Source of the DNA: Longitalea arenae
Lineage (GTDB): Bacteria; Bacteroidota; Bacteroidia; Chitinophagales; Chitinophagaceae
NCBI RefSeq assembly: GCF_016924755.1
Contig: NZ_JAFFJX010000002.1
Location: 124,001 to 188,000, forward strand
Reading direction: 5' to 3'
Length of the DNA: 64,000 nucleotides
Part shown: positions 8,148-15,636 of the stretch, one piece after another
Numbering within the stretch: the first letter of the stretch is position 1
Layout of the letters: the number at the start of each line of letters is the position of its first letter
Position numbers and translations under genes: made by a program
The notes under the pieces: generated by a model
The model's input: the letters and a program-made list of their open reading frames with translations, nothing else
The model's database searches: none
What the model was told of the DNA's origin: nothing

Positions 8148-11100
8148 TTAAAACGACAGGTTAAGGCCAAAGATCAATGACCAGGTTGGCGGTGTATCGG
8201 CGCCCACCGATCCTGTACCTTCCGGATCAATACCACCTGCTCTTCTAAAAGGTGAAAACAGGATGAATGGATCTGCAGCGGTGGCATATACACGACAGGT
8301 TCTGGCCCCGATGCGTTTAATCATCGCTGGATCCAGGTTATAGCCCAGGCTGATACTTCTGATCTTTACAAAGGATCCATCGAAATAGCTCATCACCGAA
8401 CGGTTCAGTGGATTGGTAGCATTTGCATTTGCCTTTGGATTCCATGGCTCCCGGTTTTCTGGCGTCCAGTAATTTGTCTTAAGATTATTGTATGTACCCT
8501 GGTAAGTATTTACAAAACCGCCCCCATGCAGGCTGCTGTTCATGGTAGCACCCCACCTGGCAAAAGCAACCACGGTGAGGTCGAAACCCATAAAACCAAA
8601 TCGCTGCGTGGTGCCGCCCTCCCATTTGGGCTGGCTGGTGCCAACAATGATCCTGTCATTGGTAGCATCGATGCTGTTATCCGGTTTGCCATCAGGACCG
8701 CTGAGGTCTGCTACGCGAATGGTGCCTATAACGGATGAGTTGCCCGACACCGATAAACCCAACGCTCTTGCGGCGGCCGTATCTTCGGCCGTATTCTGCC
8801 AAATGCCCACTCGTTTATAATCATAATAAACATCCAGCGGCTGGCCAACAAACCATCCATTGGCTACATCTCTTGTAACACCACCTGCCAACTGGGTTAT
8901 TTTTCCGCGGTTGATAAAGAAGTTAAAGTCGCTTGTCCAGTTAAAATCTTTCCGGCCTTGCGCCTGAACGTTGATCGTACTGAGATGCACTTCGATACCC
9001 TTGTTCTCTGTTTTACCTACATTCGTAACAATAGCGTTCGGAATGCCGGAGGTGGGTGGTAATGTTTGGGGCAACAGCAGGGAATTGGTAAATGCTTTGT
9101 ATACCTCTACTGAACCGGTAATACGGTTGCCCAACAGACCGAAATCTATGCCCAGGTTCGCTGTTTTGGTATATTCCCAGGTGAGGGTTGGATTGATGGT
9201 GGAGCTCAGATAGGCGCCGGTGACCATGGTGCCGCCATAATTATATACGAGGCCGCTCAATTGACCGAGCGTTTGAAAGGCATTGATCGATTGCTGGCCA
9301 ACACTGCCATAACTCGCCCTGAATTTCAGGTTGCTGATAGCGCCTATATTTTGCATAAAATCTTCGCGGCTTATATTCCAGGCAAAGGCAGCAGAGGGGA
9401 ATGAATGCCATTTATTTCCTTCCGCTAAACGCGATGAACCATCGGCCCGCAGGGTCAATGTCAACAGGTACTTATCGTCGAAGCTATAGTTCACCCGGCA
9501 CATATAAGAAAGGATATCGGCTTTTGAGGTACTACCGCTTCCTTTTAAATTTGATCCGTAGGTGGGATTGTAATAGGCCAGGTAATCGGCCAGGATATTT
9601 GTGTTATCGAACTGGTTCTGCTGTGTGGCCACTTCCTGCAGGCTGTACAAACCGGTGAAATTTATTTTATGTCTTTCAGCAATGGTAGCGTCGTAAATAA
9701 GCAGGTTCTCAAGCGTGTAGTTATTCGATAAATTGGTTCGGTTCGACGAGCCCGATCCACCCTGGTTAACCCGGAAACTGGTTTTTTCAGAATAGAAATT
9801 ACCATAAATATCGCTCCGGATTTCTGCACCGGCATTCAGGCGGTACTTCAATCCTTTGAAGAGGTTTGCTTCAAGGTATAAGGTGGTGAATGTTCCCAAC
9901 CGCTTTCTGTCTTCCACCGCTGCACCTGGTATCAGGTCGGCCAGGGGATTCCATACCTGGTTGGCACTGCCCGGAACATAGGTGTTCAGGATATTACCGG
10001 CGCTGTCATAAGGCGATGCCAGCGGACTGGCCCGCAGCGCCTGTCCCATGGGGTTAGCGCTTTCCCCTTTGCGCACGGAATAGGTATTCAACGAATTGAG
10101 GCCCACTTTGAAAATGCGGCCCAATTGCTGATCTACACTTAACTTAACGGTGTAGCGCTCAAAGCTCTGCCCGTGATAGATGCCGGTCTGGTTAAAGTAA
10201 CCGCCTGAAACGGCATACTGGGTTTGTTCCGTTCCACCGGTTACTCCCAGCTGATGGTCGGTAATGATACCCATCTTATAGATCAGGTCCTGCCAGTCGG
10301 TATTGCGGCCGGTCTTTATACCTTCTACTTCAGCGGGATCAAAGATCCCATTGGTGAGAAACTGGGGATCATCGAGACCGGTATATTTCCCCGGGTTGGC
10401 AATGATATTGGCCCATTTCTTCAAATTGGTGAATTCTTCTGCGTTCATCACCGGGAATTTCCGGGTTAAGCGGCTGGAGCCCACATAACCACTATACGTA
10501 AATACCGGTTTCGACGTTTTGCCGCGTTTTGTAGTGATCAGGATCACGCCATTTGCGCCTCTTGATCCATAGATAGCGGTGGAAGAACCATCTTTTAATA
10601 TTTCAACGGAAGCCACATCATCCTGGTTAAGATCGTTGATATTCCCATTGAAAGGAATACCATCCACAACGATCAGCGGTGCATTGCTGGCGCCTAATGA
10701 TCTTGATCCCCTGATGAGGATATTCGGAGTAGCACCGGGTTTACTGTTGGCGCCGCTGCGCTGAATATCAATACCAGCTCCCTGCCCCTGAATGGCAGCA
10801 GCCAGGTTGCTCGAGGGAACGTCTTTGATAGATTGTTCGCTGATGGATACTATAGATCCGGTTACATCAGATTTACGGCGCGTACCGTATCCTACCACGA
10901 TCACTTTATCCATTTCCAGTTTATCGGAGCTCATTGAAATGGCGAGGTTAAGCTGGTCATTATTGCCAACCTTTATTTCTTTGGTTACAAACCCTACCAT
11001 GGTAATGGACAGCGTACTGTTTACGGGGGCACTGATCTGAAAAGCGCCGTCTTCTTTTGTGGTGGTTCCGTTAGAGCTTCCTTTAACGATCACCGACACA

Positions 11101-11294
11101 CCCGGCAGCGGTTCGCCGGCCTCGGTCCTGATGGTTCCCTTGACGGTTACGCTCTTTACTGCCGCCTCCTGGGCATCCAGGAAAACAGGCGCCAGTAAAG
11201 AACAAAAAAATATACTCACGGATAGCAATACATTCTTTTTTAGAAAAGCATGCCCATATTTTCTCCTTTGTAGCAGTGTTGAGTTGGTTAACAT
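8148..11294 (-). CDS. SusC/RagA-family TonB-linked outer-membrane transporter
   Basis: A full-length (1048-residue) SusC transporter, partner of the SusD encoded directly downstream. Order of domains: signal sequence (about 20-45, ending L-D-A-Q), carboxypeptidase-like regulatory domain (V-K-G-T-I-R to about 130), the V-V-V-G-Y-G-T-R box, TonB plug (P-L-I-V-V-D-G-I-P, S-V-E-I-L-K-D-G-S), and the barrel ending in aromatic F-G-L-N-L-S-F as expected for BamA recognition. I chose ATG 11294; an ATG at 11354 would add 20 residues that do not look like export signal. Imports the oligosaccharide that the locus enzymes process. Confidence 0.94.
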   Translation of the reverse strand: MLTNSTLLQRRKYGHAFLKKNVLLSVSIFFCSLLAPVFLDAQEAAVKSVTVKGTIRTEAGEPLPGVSVIVKGSSNGTTTKEDGAFQISAPVNSTLSITMVGFVTKEIKVGNNDQLNLAISMSSDKLEMDKVIVVGYGTRRKSDVTGSIVSISEQSIKDVPSSNLAAAIQGQGAGIDIQRSGANSKPGATPNILIRGSRSLGASNAPLIVVDGIPFNGNINDLNQDDVASVEILKDGSSTAIYGSRGANGVILITTKRGKTSKPVFTYSGYVGSSRLTRKFPVMNAEEFTNLKKWANIIANPGKYTGLDDPQFLTNGIFDPAEVEGIKTGRNTDWQDLIYKMGIITDHQLGVTGGTEQTQYAVSGGYFNQTGIYHGQSFERYTVKLSVDQQLGRIFKVGLNSLNTYSVRKGESANPMGQALRASPLASPYDSAGNILNTYVPGSANQVWNPLADLIPGAAVEDRKRLGTFTTLYLEANLFKGLKYRLNAGAEIRSDIYGNFYSEKTSFRVNQGGSGSSNRTNLSNNYTLENLLIYDATIAERHKINFTGLYSLQEVATQQNQFDNTNILADYLAYYNPTYGSNLKGSGSTSKADILSYMCRVNYSFDDKYLLTLTLRADGSSRLAEGNKWHSFPSAAFAWNISREDFMQNIGAISNLKFRASYGSVGQQSINAFQTLGQLSGLVYNYGGTMVTGAYLSSTINPTLTWEYTKTANLGIDFGLLGNRITGSVEVYKAFTNSLLLPQTLPPTSGIPNAIVTNVGKTENKGIEVHLSTINVQAQGRKDFNWTSDFNFFINRGKITQLAGGVTRDVANGWFVGQPLDVYYDYKRVGIWQNTAEDTAAARALGLSVSGNSSVIGTIRVADLSGPDGKPDNSIDATNDRIIVGTSQPKWEGGTTQRFGFMGFDLTVVAFARWGATMNSSLHGGGFVNTYQGTYNNLKTNYWTPENREPWNPKANANATNPLNRSVMSYFDGSFVKIRSISLGYNLDPAMIKRIGARTCRVYATAADPFILFSPFRRAGGIDPEGTGSVGADTPPTWSLIFGLNLSF

Positions 11295-11413
11295 ACAGCA
11301 AGTTTTTACAATTGAGTAATTGAACAATCGTCGGTATAACTGGTGTGCGTACACTAAGCCGCGGGCGGCGTATTATCATGGTCGTTTTTTCATAAGCATT
11401 CAGGCAACAGGTA

Positions 11414-11436
11414 TCCGGTCGACTGACATGACCGGA
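11414..11436. promoter_or_regulatory. 7-bp dyad in the susC leader region
   Basis: TCCGGTC (11414-11420) pairs exactly with GACCGGA (11430-11436), 120 bases upstream of the susC start. GC-rich and perfect, so it may be a regulator-binding site or a hairpin in the 5' leader of the susC-susD-GH105 transcript. No regulator gene lies next to the locus. Confidence 0.35.
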
Positions 11437-11525
11437 TTTCCTAATGCAAGCAAATGATTATTACGACAGCCTTTCTATAATCAAATCGCTATTTATTCAG
11501 CTATTTTGGCATTGCCTAAACAAGT

Positions 11526-11616
11526 GGAGGCGACACGAAGGTCACCTCCTTTATCAACTGACTGTATGAGAGAACACATCGACTATAAAATATTAAGGGC
11601 CATCTTGCGATGGCCC
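11526..11616. other. two hairpins in the 431-base gap between susC and the HTH gene
   Basis: Hairpin one: GGAGG-C-GAC (11526-11534) with GTC-A-CCTCC (11541-11549), one mismatch. Hairpin two: GGGCCATC (11597-11604), loop TTGC, GATGGCCC (11609-11616), perfect. Read on the minus strand, hairpin two is followed by an A/T-rich stretch and lies about 110 bases beyond the stop of the HTH gene, so it may end that transcript. The rest of the gap shows no gene I can support. Confidence 0.35.
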
Positions 11617-11725
11617 CTGATACCCCTCCGGGCTACTAATCATTTATGGACATGGGGAGGAGTTGTGCGTAAGGATAAGGCGGAACAAATAGGATTACCG
11701 GTGATGCATGTTACTTAAGTGCCGG

Positions 11726-12007
11726 TCAAGGTTTTTTTTTACCTCTTTTGTCGTTACCGAAATGCTGCGTGTGCGCCAGTGAAAAGATCGTCTTATAATC
11801 TACATCCAACAGATCACTGATCTTGTATAATTCAGCTAACGTAAACTGTTCAACGTTGGTGATCAAACGCGTCATCCGGTTATTGTTGGTACCCAGGTCG
11901 TGAGCCATTATAGTTTTAGGAACATGGGTAAAGATTTCCTTGAATTCGGATATATGTTTCCCCTCAATCAATATTTTTACAGCTTTATATCGTGGATCTT
12001 TTTCCAT
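11726..12007 (-). CDS. small helix-turn-helix (XRE-like) DNA-binding protein
   Basis: A 93-residue protein with a Cro/CI-like helix-turn-helix across residues 25-75 (I-F-T-H-V-P-K-T-I-M-A-H-D-L-G, then R-M-T-R-L-I-T-N, then L-A-E-L-Y-K-I-S-D-L-L-D-V-D). The C-terminus is short and basic (K-R-G-K-K-K-P). It has no sensor domain. Similar small HTH proteins are common in Bacteroidota. It is divergent from the umuD-umuC cassette, with 305 bases between them holding the operator-like dyads, so it is a candidate regulator of that cassette; this link is inference from position. Confidence 0.7.
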   Translation of the reverse strand: MEKDPRYKAVKILIEGKHISEFKEIFTHVPKTIMAHDLGTNNNRMTRLITNVEQFTLAELYKISDLLDVDYKTIFSLAHTQHFGNDKRGKKKP

Positions 12008-12255
12008 GTATCAAAGAAAAAAACAAATTCGAATTCAAATTGCATAAAGGATGCATTGTACTTTTTTTGTTATAAGCTGAACTTTTTTCTGCTGCGTTTA
12101 TAACTAAATTCATTACGATCGGTACAGTGATCACCTGGCCTGCTATTGTTACCAAAACCGCTCAGCATCTGCATTTTATCGACCTCGCTCCCTTGCATGC
12201 GTTTCCTGGAAATGAAAGCGGAATCCCAAAATCATAAAGTTTTCCACTAAAATCA

Positions 12256-12296
12256 TTAGTACAAATTTACTAATAATCTTAGTATTTTTGTACTGC
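12256..12296 (+). promoter_or_regulatory. tandem operator-like dyads overlapping the umuD promoter
   Basis: Two copies of the same dyad stand 23 bases apart: TTAGTA-N6-TACTAA at 12256-12273 and TTAGTA-N6-TACTGC at 12279-12296. The second contains TATTTTTG (12283-12290), a full match to the Bacteroidota -7 element TAnnTTTG, followed 22 bases later by the umuD start. A repressor bound here would block the promoter directly, as LexA does at SOS genes. No good -33 TTTG is visible; the first dyad occupies that region. The repressor may be LexA (not in this window) or the neighbouring HTH protein. Confidence 0.6.
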
Positions 12297-12312
12297 AATC
12301 AAACAATTATTT

Positions 12313-12690
12313 ATGGGCTTTCCGTCTCCGGCAAAAGATTACCAGGAGGATGTAATTGAATTGTCGAAATACCTGGTGCAGCATCCTACCGCTACCTTTT
12401 ATTTCAGGGTGTCGGGCGATAGTATGATCAATGCCTGTATGCCACATGGTTCCCTGCTGGTGGTCGACCGGTCCATAAAACCCGCCAGTGGTATGATCGT
12501 ACTGGCCGTGGTAAGTGGCGAATTTACCGTGCGCCGCCTGGTGCAAACCCGCAAGTCGCTGGTGCTCCATGCCGAGAACCCGGTTTACAAACCATTGGTA
12601 GTCACAGAAGAAATGAATATGCAGGTCTGGGGCGTTGTAACCGCCGTGATAGTAAAGTATAAATATGATACAAATGATCGCGTTGGTTGA
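12313..12690 (+). CDS. umuD: UmuD'-like protein, pre-truncated, catalytic Lys replaced by Arg
   Basis: A 125-residue S24/LexA-family protein, the partner of UmuC in translesion polymerase V. It aligns without gaps to the cleaved form of E. coli UmuD: it starts M-G-F-P-S-P-A, where E. coli UmuD is cut between Cys24 and Gly25 to expose G-F-P-S-P-A. The frame upstream has no ATG before the stop at 12280-12282, so the regulatory arm is absent. The nucleophile Ser is kept (S-G-D-S-M, Ser37), but the catalytic Lys97 of E. coli is Arg74 here (G-E-F-T-V-R-R-L). It therefore appears constitutively in the active UmuD' form and unable to self-cleave. It overlaps the umuC start by 17 bases. Confidence 0.9.
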   Translation: MGFPSPAKDYQEDVIELSKYLVQHPTATFYFRVSGDSMINACMPHGSLLVVDRSIKPASGMIVLAVVSGEFTVRRLVQTRKSLVLHAENPVYKPLVVTEEMNMQVWGVVTAVIVKYKYDTNDRVG

Positions 12691-13936
12691 TTGTAATAAT
12701 TTCTATGCATCATGTGAACGGCTTTTTCAGCCCAGGTTGCAAAACAGGCCCATTGTCGTGCTGAGCAACAACGATGGTTGTGTCATTGCCCGGTCCGACG
12801 AGGCCAAGGAACTGGGCATTGAAATGGGCGCTCCCTCCTTCCTTATTGAGCAGGTGCTGCAACAGCACAATGTATCGGTTTTTTCTTCCAACTATACCTT
12901 GTATGGCGATCTGAGCGACCGGGTGATGACCACCTTGTCGCAATTCTGCGACCAGGTAGAAGTGTATTCCATTGATGAAGCATTTCTCGATCTCTCGGCT
13001 TTCCGTCATTTTAACCTGGCAGACTATGCACAAACCATCCGCAGCACGGTCATGCAGCATACCGGCATTCCGGTTTCCATTGGCATTGCGCCTTCCAAAA
13101 CGCTGGCAAAAATGGCCAACCGCCTGGTAAAAAAAAGGAACAAACAACTCGGGGTGTATGCCATCGATACGGCGGAGAAAATGCAGTTTGCCCTGCAAAA
13201 TACCCAGGTAAAAGACATCTGGGGTATCGGCCCGCAGTATACGAAATTGCTTAACAGGAACGGGTTTATCACTGCCTGGGATCTGTCACGGGCTCCGGAA
13301 GAATGGATCCGGAAGAACCTTTCGGTTGTGGGGCAGCGAATGTATAACGAGCTCAAAGGCATCTCCTGCATTTCTTTTGAAGAAATGCCACCCAAAAAGA
13401 AAATGGTTTGCGTAGCGCGGGGATTCGGCAAAGTATTGAGCGAAAAGCAGGAAGTAATGGAAGCGCTGGCTAATTTCACCGCCATGGTTGCGGCTAAGCT
13501 GCGCAGTGAGCAGCTGGTCACCAGCGCCATCCAGATCTTTGTGCAAACCAATGCCCACCGAAGCCAGGAGCCACAGTATTTCCGCTCACTCACCATGCGC
13601 CTGCCTGTGCCTACCAACAGCACCAATGAACTGATTGCACATGCCCGGCACGCACTGGAAACCATTTACCGGCCGGGCTATAATTACAACAAGACGGGTT
13701 GCACCGCCATGGAACTGTCTCCGGCCACGGAAGTGCAAAGCAATATTTTTGACCAGCAGAACAGGGCACGGAATTCGCAGCTCATGCAGGTGCTGGATGT
13801 GGTGAACAGATCGTTTGGAAAAAATACCGTGCGCTTTGCCCTGCAGGGATTTGGCACCCGCTGGAAATTGCGCCAGTTGAAACTATCGCCCTGTTATACC
13901 ACCCGCATCGATGAAGTATTGACCATAAAGATCTGA
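12674..13936 (+). CDS. umuC: Y-family translesion DNA polymerase V catalytic subunit
   Basis: A 420-residue UmuC (E. coli UmuC has 422). It copies past damaged bases with low fidelity, together with UmuD'2 and RecA. Visible motifs: metal-binding Asp6 in A-L-V-D-C-N-N-F-Y-A-S-C-E, the palm motif S-I-D-E-A-F-L-D-L-S with Asp101/Glu102, a helix-hairpin-helix (I-W-G-I-G-P-Q-Y), and the UmuC-specific C-terminal region. I chose ATG 12674 because family members begin M-x-A-L-x-D; ATG 12665 is a possible alternative. The 17-base overlap with umuD implies coupled translation. Confidence 0.93.
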   Translation: MIALVDCNNFYASCERLFQPRLQNRPIVVLSNNDGCVIARSDEAKELGIEMGAPSFLIEQVLQQHNVSVFSSNYTLYGDLSDRVMTTLSQFCDQVEVYSIDEAFLDLSAFRHFNLADYAQTIRSTVMQHTGIPVSIGIAPSKTLAKMANRLVKKRNKQLGVYAIDTAEKMQFALQNTQVKDIWGIGPQYTKLLNRNGFITAWDLSRAPEEWIRKNLSVVGQRMYNELKGISCISFEEMPPKKKMVCVARGFGKVLSEKQEVMEALANFTAMVAAKLRSEQLVTSAIQIFVQTNAHRSQEPQYFRSLTMRLPVPTNSTNELIAHARHALETIYRPGYNYNKTGCTAMELSPATEVQSNIFDQQNRARNSQLMQVLDVVNRSFGKNTVRFALQGFGTRWKLRQLKLSPCYTTRIDEVLTIKI

Positions 13937-13939
13937 GCC

Positions 13940-14431
13940 ATGCACAACCCCTTCGTTCTACTTACCACCCGGTTGCTTGAATCGCTCATTAAAGCGGGTA
14001 ATAGTTTTTTTGTGCGGCAAACCTACATGCGTGGTAAAAACCCACTCGATCCGCTTAACAAAGCCGCTTTCTTATTTACTCACTACACTGATTACAGCCG
14101 GGCAAAAACGCATTATGATACGCTCGATAAGGACCCCAACCGATTTCTATATAATGTGAATGAAGCGGAACACTACGAAAAATTATTCATTGCAGCGAGC
14201 CAGCCGGAAGGATATCATATTTACAGTCCGCTGGTGCAACAGCCCTGGAAACCCACACCGGTCATTGCCGCGCGCATCCGCACTTATATTAATGAAAAAT
14301 TAAATTGGGCAGTGAGCAGGAATGAGCAGGTAAAAGCGGATCTTTTCATTCAGTTTGGCGAACTTTTCATTACCTTAAAGTGTGGGATCCATGAGGTGAA
14401 ATTACCGCTTGCTGACATTGAAAATCTTTGA
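13940..14431 (+). CDS. unrecognised protein in the SOS-like cassette
   Basis: A 163-residue protein I do not recognise. It starts 3 bases after the umuC stop, and its stop shares bases with the region just before the next start (14435), so it is co-transcribed and probably translationally coupled with both. The sequence is soluble: an amphipathic first 30 residues (L-L-T-T-R-L-L-E-S-L-I-K-A-G), a Tyr/His-rich middle (F-T-H-Y-T-D-Y-S-R-A-K-T-H-Y), and a C-terminal part with alternating hydrophobic strands (K-A-D-L-F-I-Q-F, E-L-F-I-T-L-K). There is no signal peptide, membrane segment or obvious nucleic-acid motif. Its place between a translesion polymerase and an abasic-site protein suggests a DNA-damage role. 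Confidence 0.75.
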   Translation: MHNPFVLLTTRLLESLIKAGNSFFVRQTYMRGKNPLDPLNKAAFLFTHYTDYSRAKTHYDTLDKDPNRFLYNVNEAEHYEKLFIAASQPEGYHIYSPLVQQPWKPTPVIAARIRTYINEKLNWAVSRNEQVKADLFIQFGELFITLKCGIHEVKLPLADIENL

Positions 14432-14434
14432 TGC

Positions 14435-15232
14435 ATGTGTTACGATATATCTTTTACTTCGAATATTCAGTTAATTACAGATTACCTGCCCGACCTGGTG
14501 ATCGATCCGCAGCTATCGATCGATTTTGACCTCACCATACACGTGCAGGCACAGGCTTACCGCAAATACCCGGTCATCATTTTTGAAGACGCCCGGTACA
14601 AGCTAAAACCCTTTGAATGGGGCGTGATCGCCGATTACATGAACACGCCTGAGAAAGTGAAACAAAGCCGCCAGTATATGTGCAATGCGCAGAGCGAAAA
14701 GATCATCAATGATAAAAAATCATTCTGGCGCAGGATCCGCTCTAAAAGATGTCTTATTCCGGTGAACGGCATTTATGAACATCGTGAAATAAAAGGCTGG
14801 AAGAATAAAGTGCCGTATTATGTGCATTTGAAAGACAGGCCCTTATTCTGTATTCCCGGTTTATATCATTATTCCCCCATTCCTGATGTAGAGACCGGCG
14901 AAATAAAAGGCACCTTCACACTTATAACCCGCGCCGCCAATTCCGTCATGCGGCAGATCCACAACGGCGGGCCGAATGTATTCCGCATGCCCATGTTCCT
15001 GCCGAAAGAACTTGAGATAAAATGGTTACTGCCCGACTTAACCGATGAAGAAATGCAAGAGATCCTCGATTTTGAAATGCCTGCTGAAGCGTTGGATTAC
15101 TGGCCGGTATTTACCATCCGTTCTACCAAACCCCGCCCCGATAACCTGGAGAAAACAGCGCCCTATGCGTGGCCCAATCTGCCACCACTGGGCATTGATG
15201 AAAGTACGGAGCAAAAAAGCCTGTTCTCATAG
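14435..15232 (+). CDS. yedK: SRAP-domain abasic-site protein (YedK/HMCES family)
   Basis: A 265-residue SOS-response-associated peptidase-fold protein. After Met removal, Cys2 forms a thiazolidine crosslink with abasic sites in single-stranded DNA, shielding them from cleavage and error-prone bypass. All active-site residues are present: M-C at the start, Asn84 in C-N-A-Q-S-E, Glu115 in N-G-I-Y-E-H, and His176 in Q-I-H-N-G-G. The second ATG (14435) is chosen over the ATG at 14431 because it puts Cys at position 2 in the correct frame. Last gene of the umuD-umuC cassette, the natural partner to lesion bypass. Confidence 0.92.
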   Translation: MCYDISFTSNIQLITDYLPDLVIDPQLSIDFDLTIHVQAQAYRKYPVIIFEDARYKLKPFEWGVIADYMNTPEKVKQSRQYMCNAQSEKIINDKKSFWRRIRSKRCLIPVNGIYEHREIKGWKNKVPYYVHLKDRPLFCIPGLYHYSPIPDVETGEIKGTFTLITRAANSVMRQIHNGGPNVFRMPMFLPKELEIKWLLPDLTDEEMQEILDFEMPAEALDYWPVFTIRSTKPRPDNLEKTAPYAWPNLPPLGIDESTEQKSLFS

Positions 15233-15561
15233 TAAAACTACTGGAACCACTTATTGGAACAATAATATAAGTATTTACCCGTTCTTTAGTTCTCACTACC
15301 GGGGATCGAAGCAAATGCAAAGTGGATAAGCCAGCAACCGAACAGGGAGTACCAGATCATAATATAACAAGTTACACCGGCCTGTCAGGTGAACAGCGCG
15401 AAAGGAATCGGCTTACGGGTAAAGTACAATTGATTGCACATGCCGTATTTTCCGCTCCCCCATCTTAAGGCTTCGAAAATAGTTCTCCGTGGTTTATTAC
15501 TATAGAAAAACTACGGAACGAAAAGAAAAATTTTTCATGTTAATATCATTTAAGACCGGCA
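15233..15561. other. gap without a supported gene
   Basis: No coding region or RNA gene is supported here. A 9-bp hairpin with one G-T pair (CCGTGGTTT at 15487-15495 with AAACTACGG at 15508-15516) lies upstream of the NHL gene promoter. It lacks a T-run in either orientation, so it is not a clear terminator. Confidence 0.4.
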
Positions 15562-15593
15562 TTTGCTGAATCACAAAACTTTTTATATTTTTT
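15562..15593 (+). promoter_or_regulatory. Bacteroidota-type promoter of the NHL-repeat gene
   Basis: TTTG at 15562-15565 and TATTTTTT at 15586-15593 (7 of 8 to TAnnTTTG) are separated by exactly 20 bases. This would place transcription start near 15600, about 37 bases before the start codon at 15637. Confidence 0.55.
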
Positions 15594-15636
15594 CATAGTA
15601 TATAACTTCTGTTATTAAACTAATCCTGTTAATCCC

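Noticed and set aside
11506-11718. 70-codon plus-strand frame in the susC/HTH gap
   Set aside because: It runs through two hairpins and shows no protein-like pattern.
13024-13665. 213-codon minus-strand frame inside umuC
   Set aside because: Shadow of umuC; Ser/Leu-rich without motifs.
12674-13936. DinB (polymerase IV) instead of UmuC
   Set aside because: Length, the UmuC-type C-terminal region and the overlapping umuD gene point to polymerase V.
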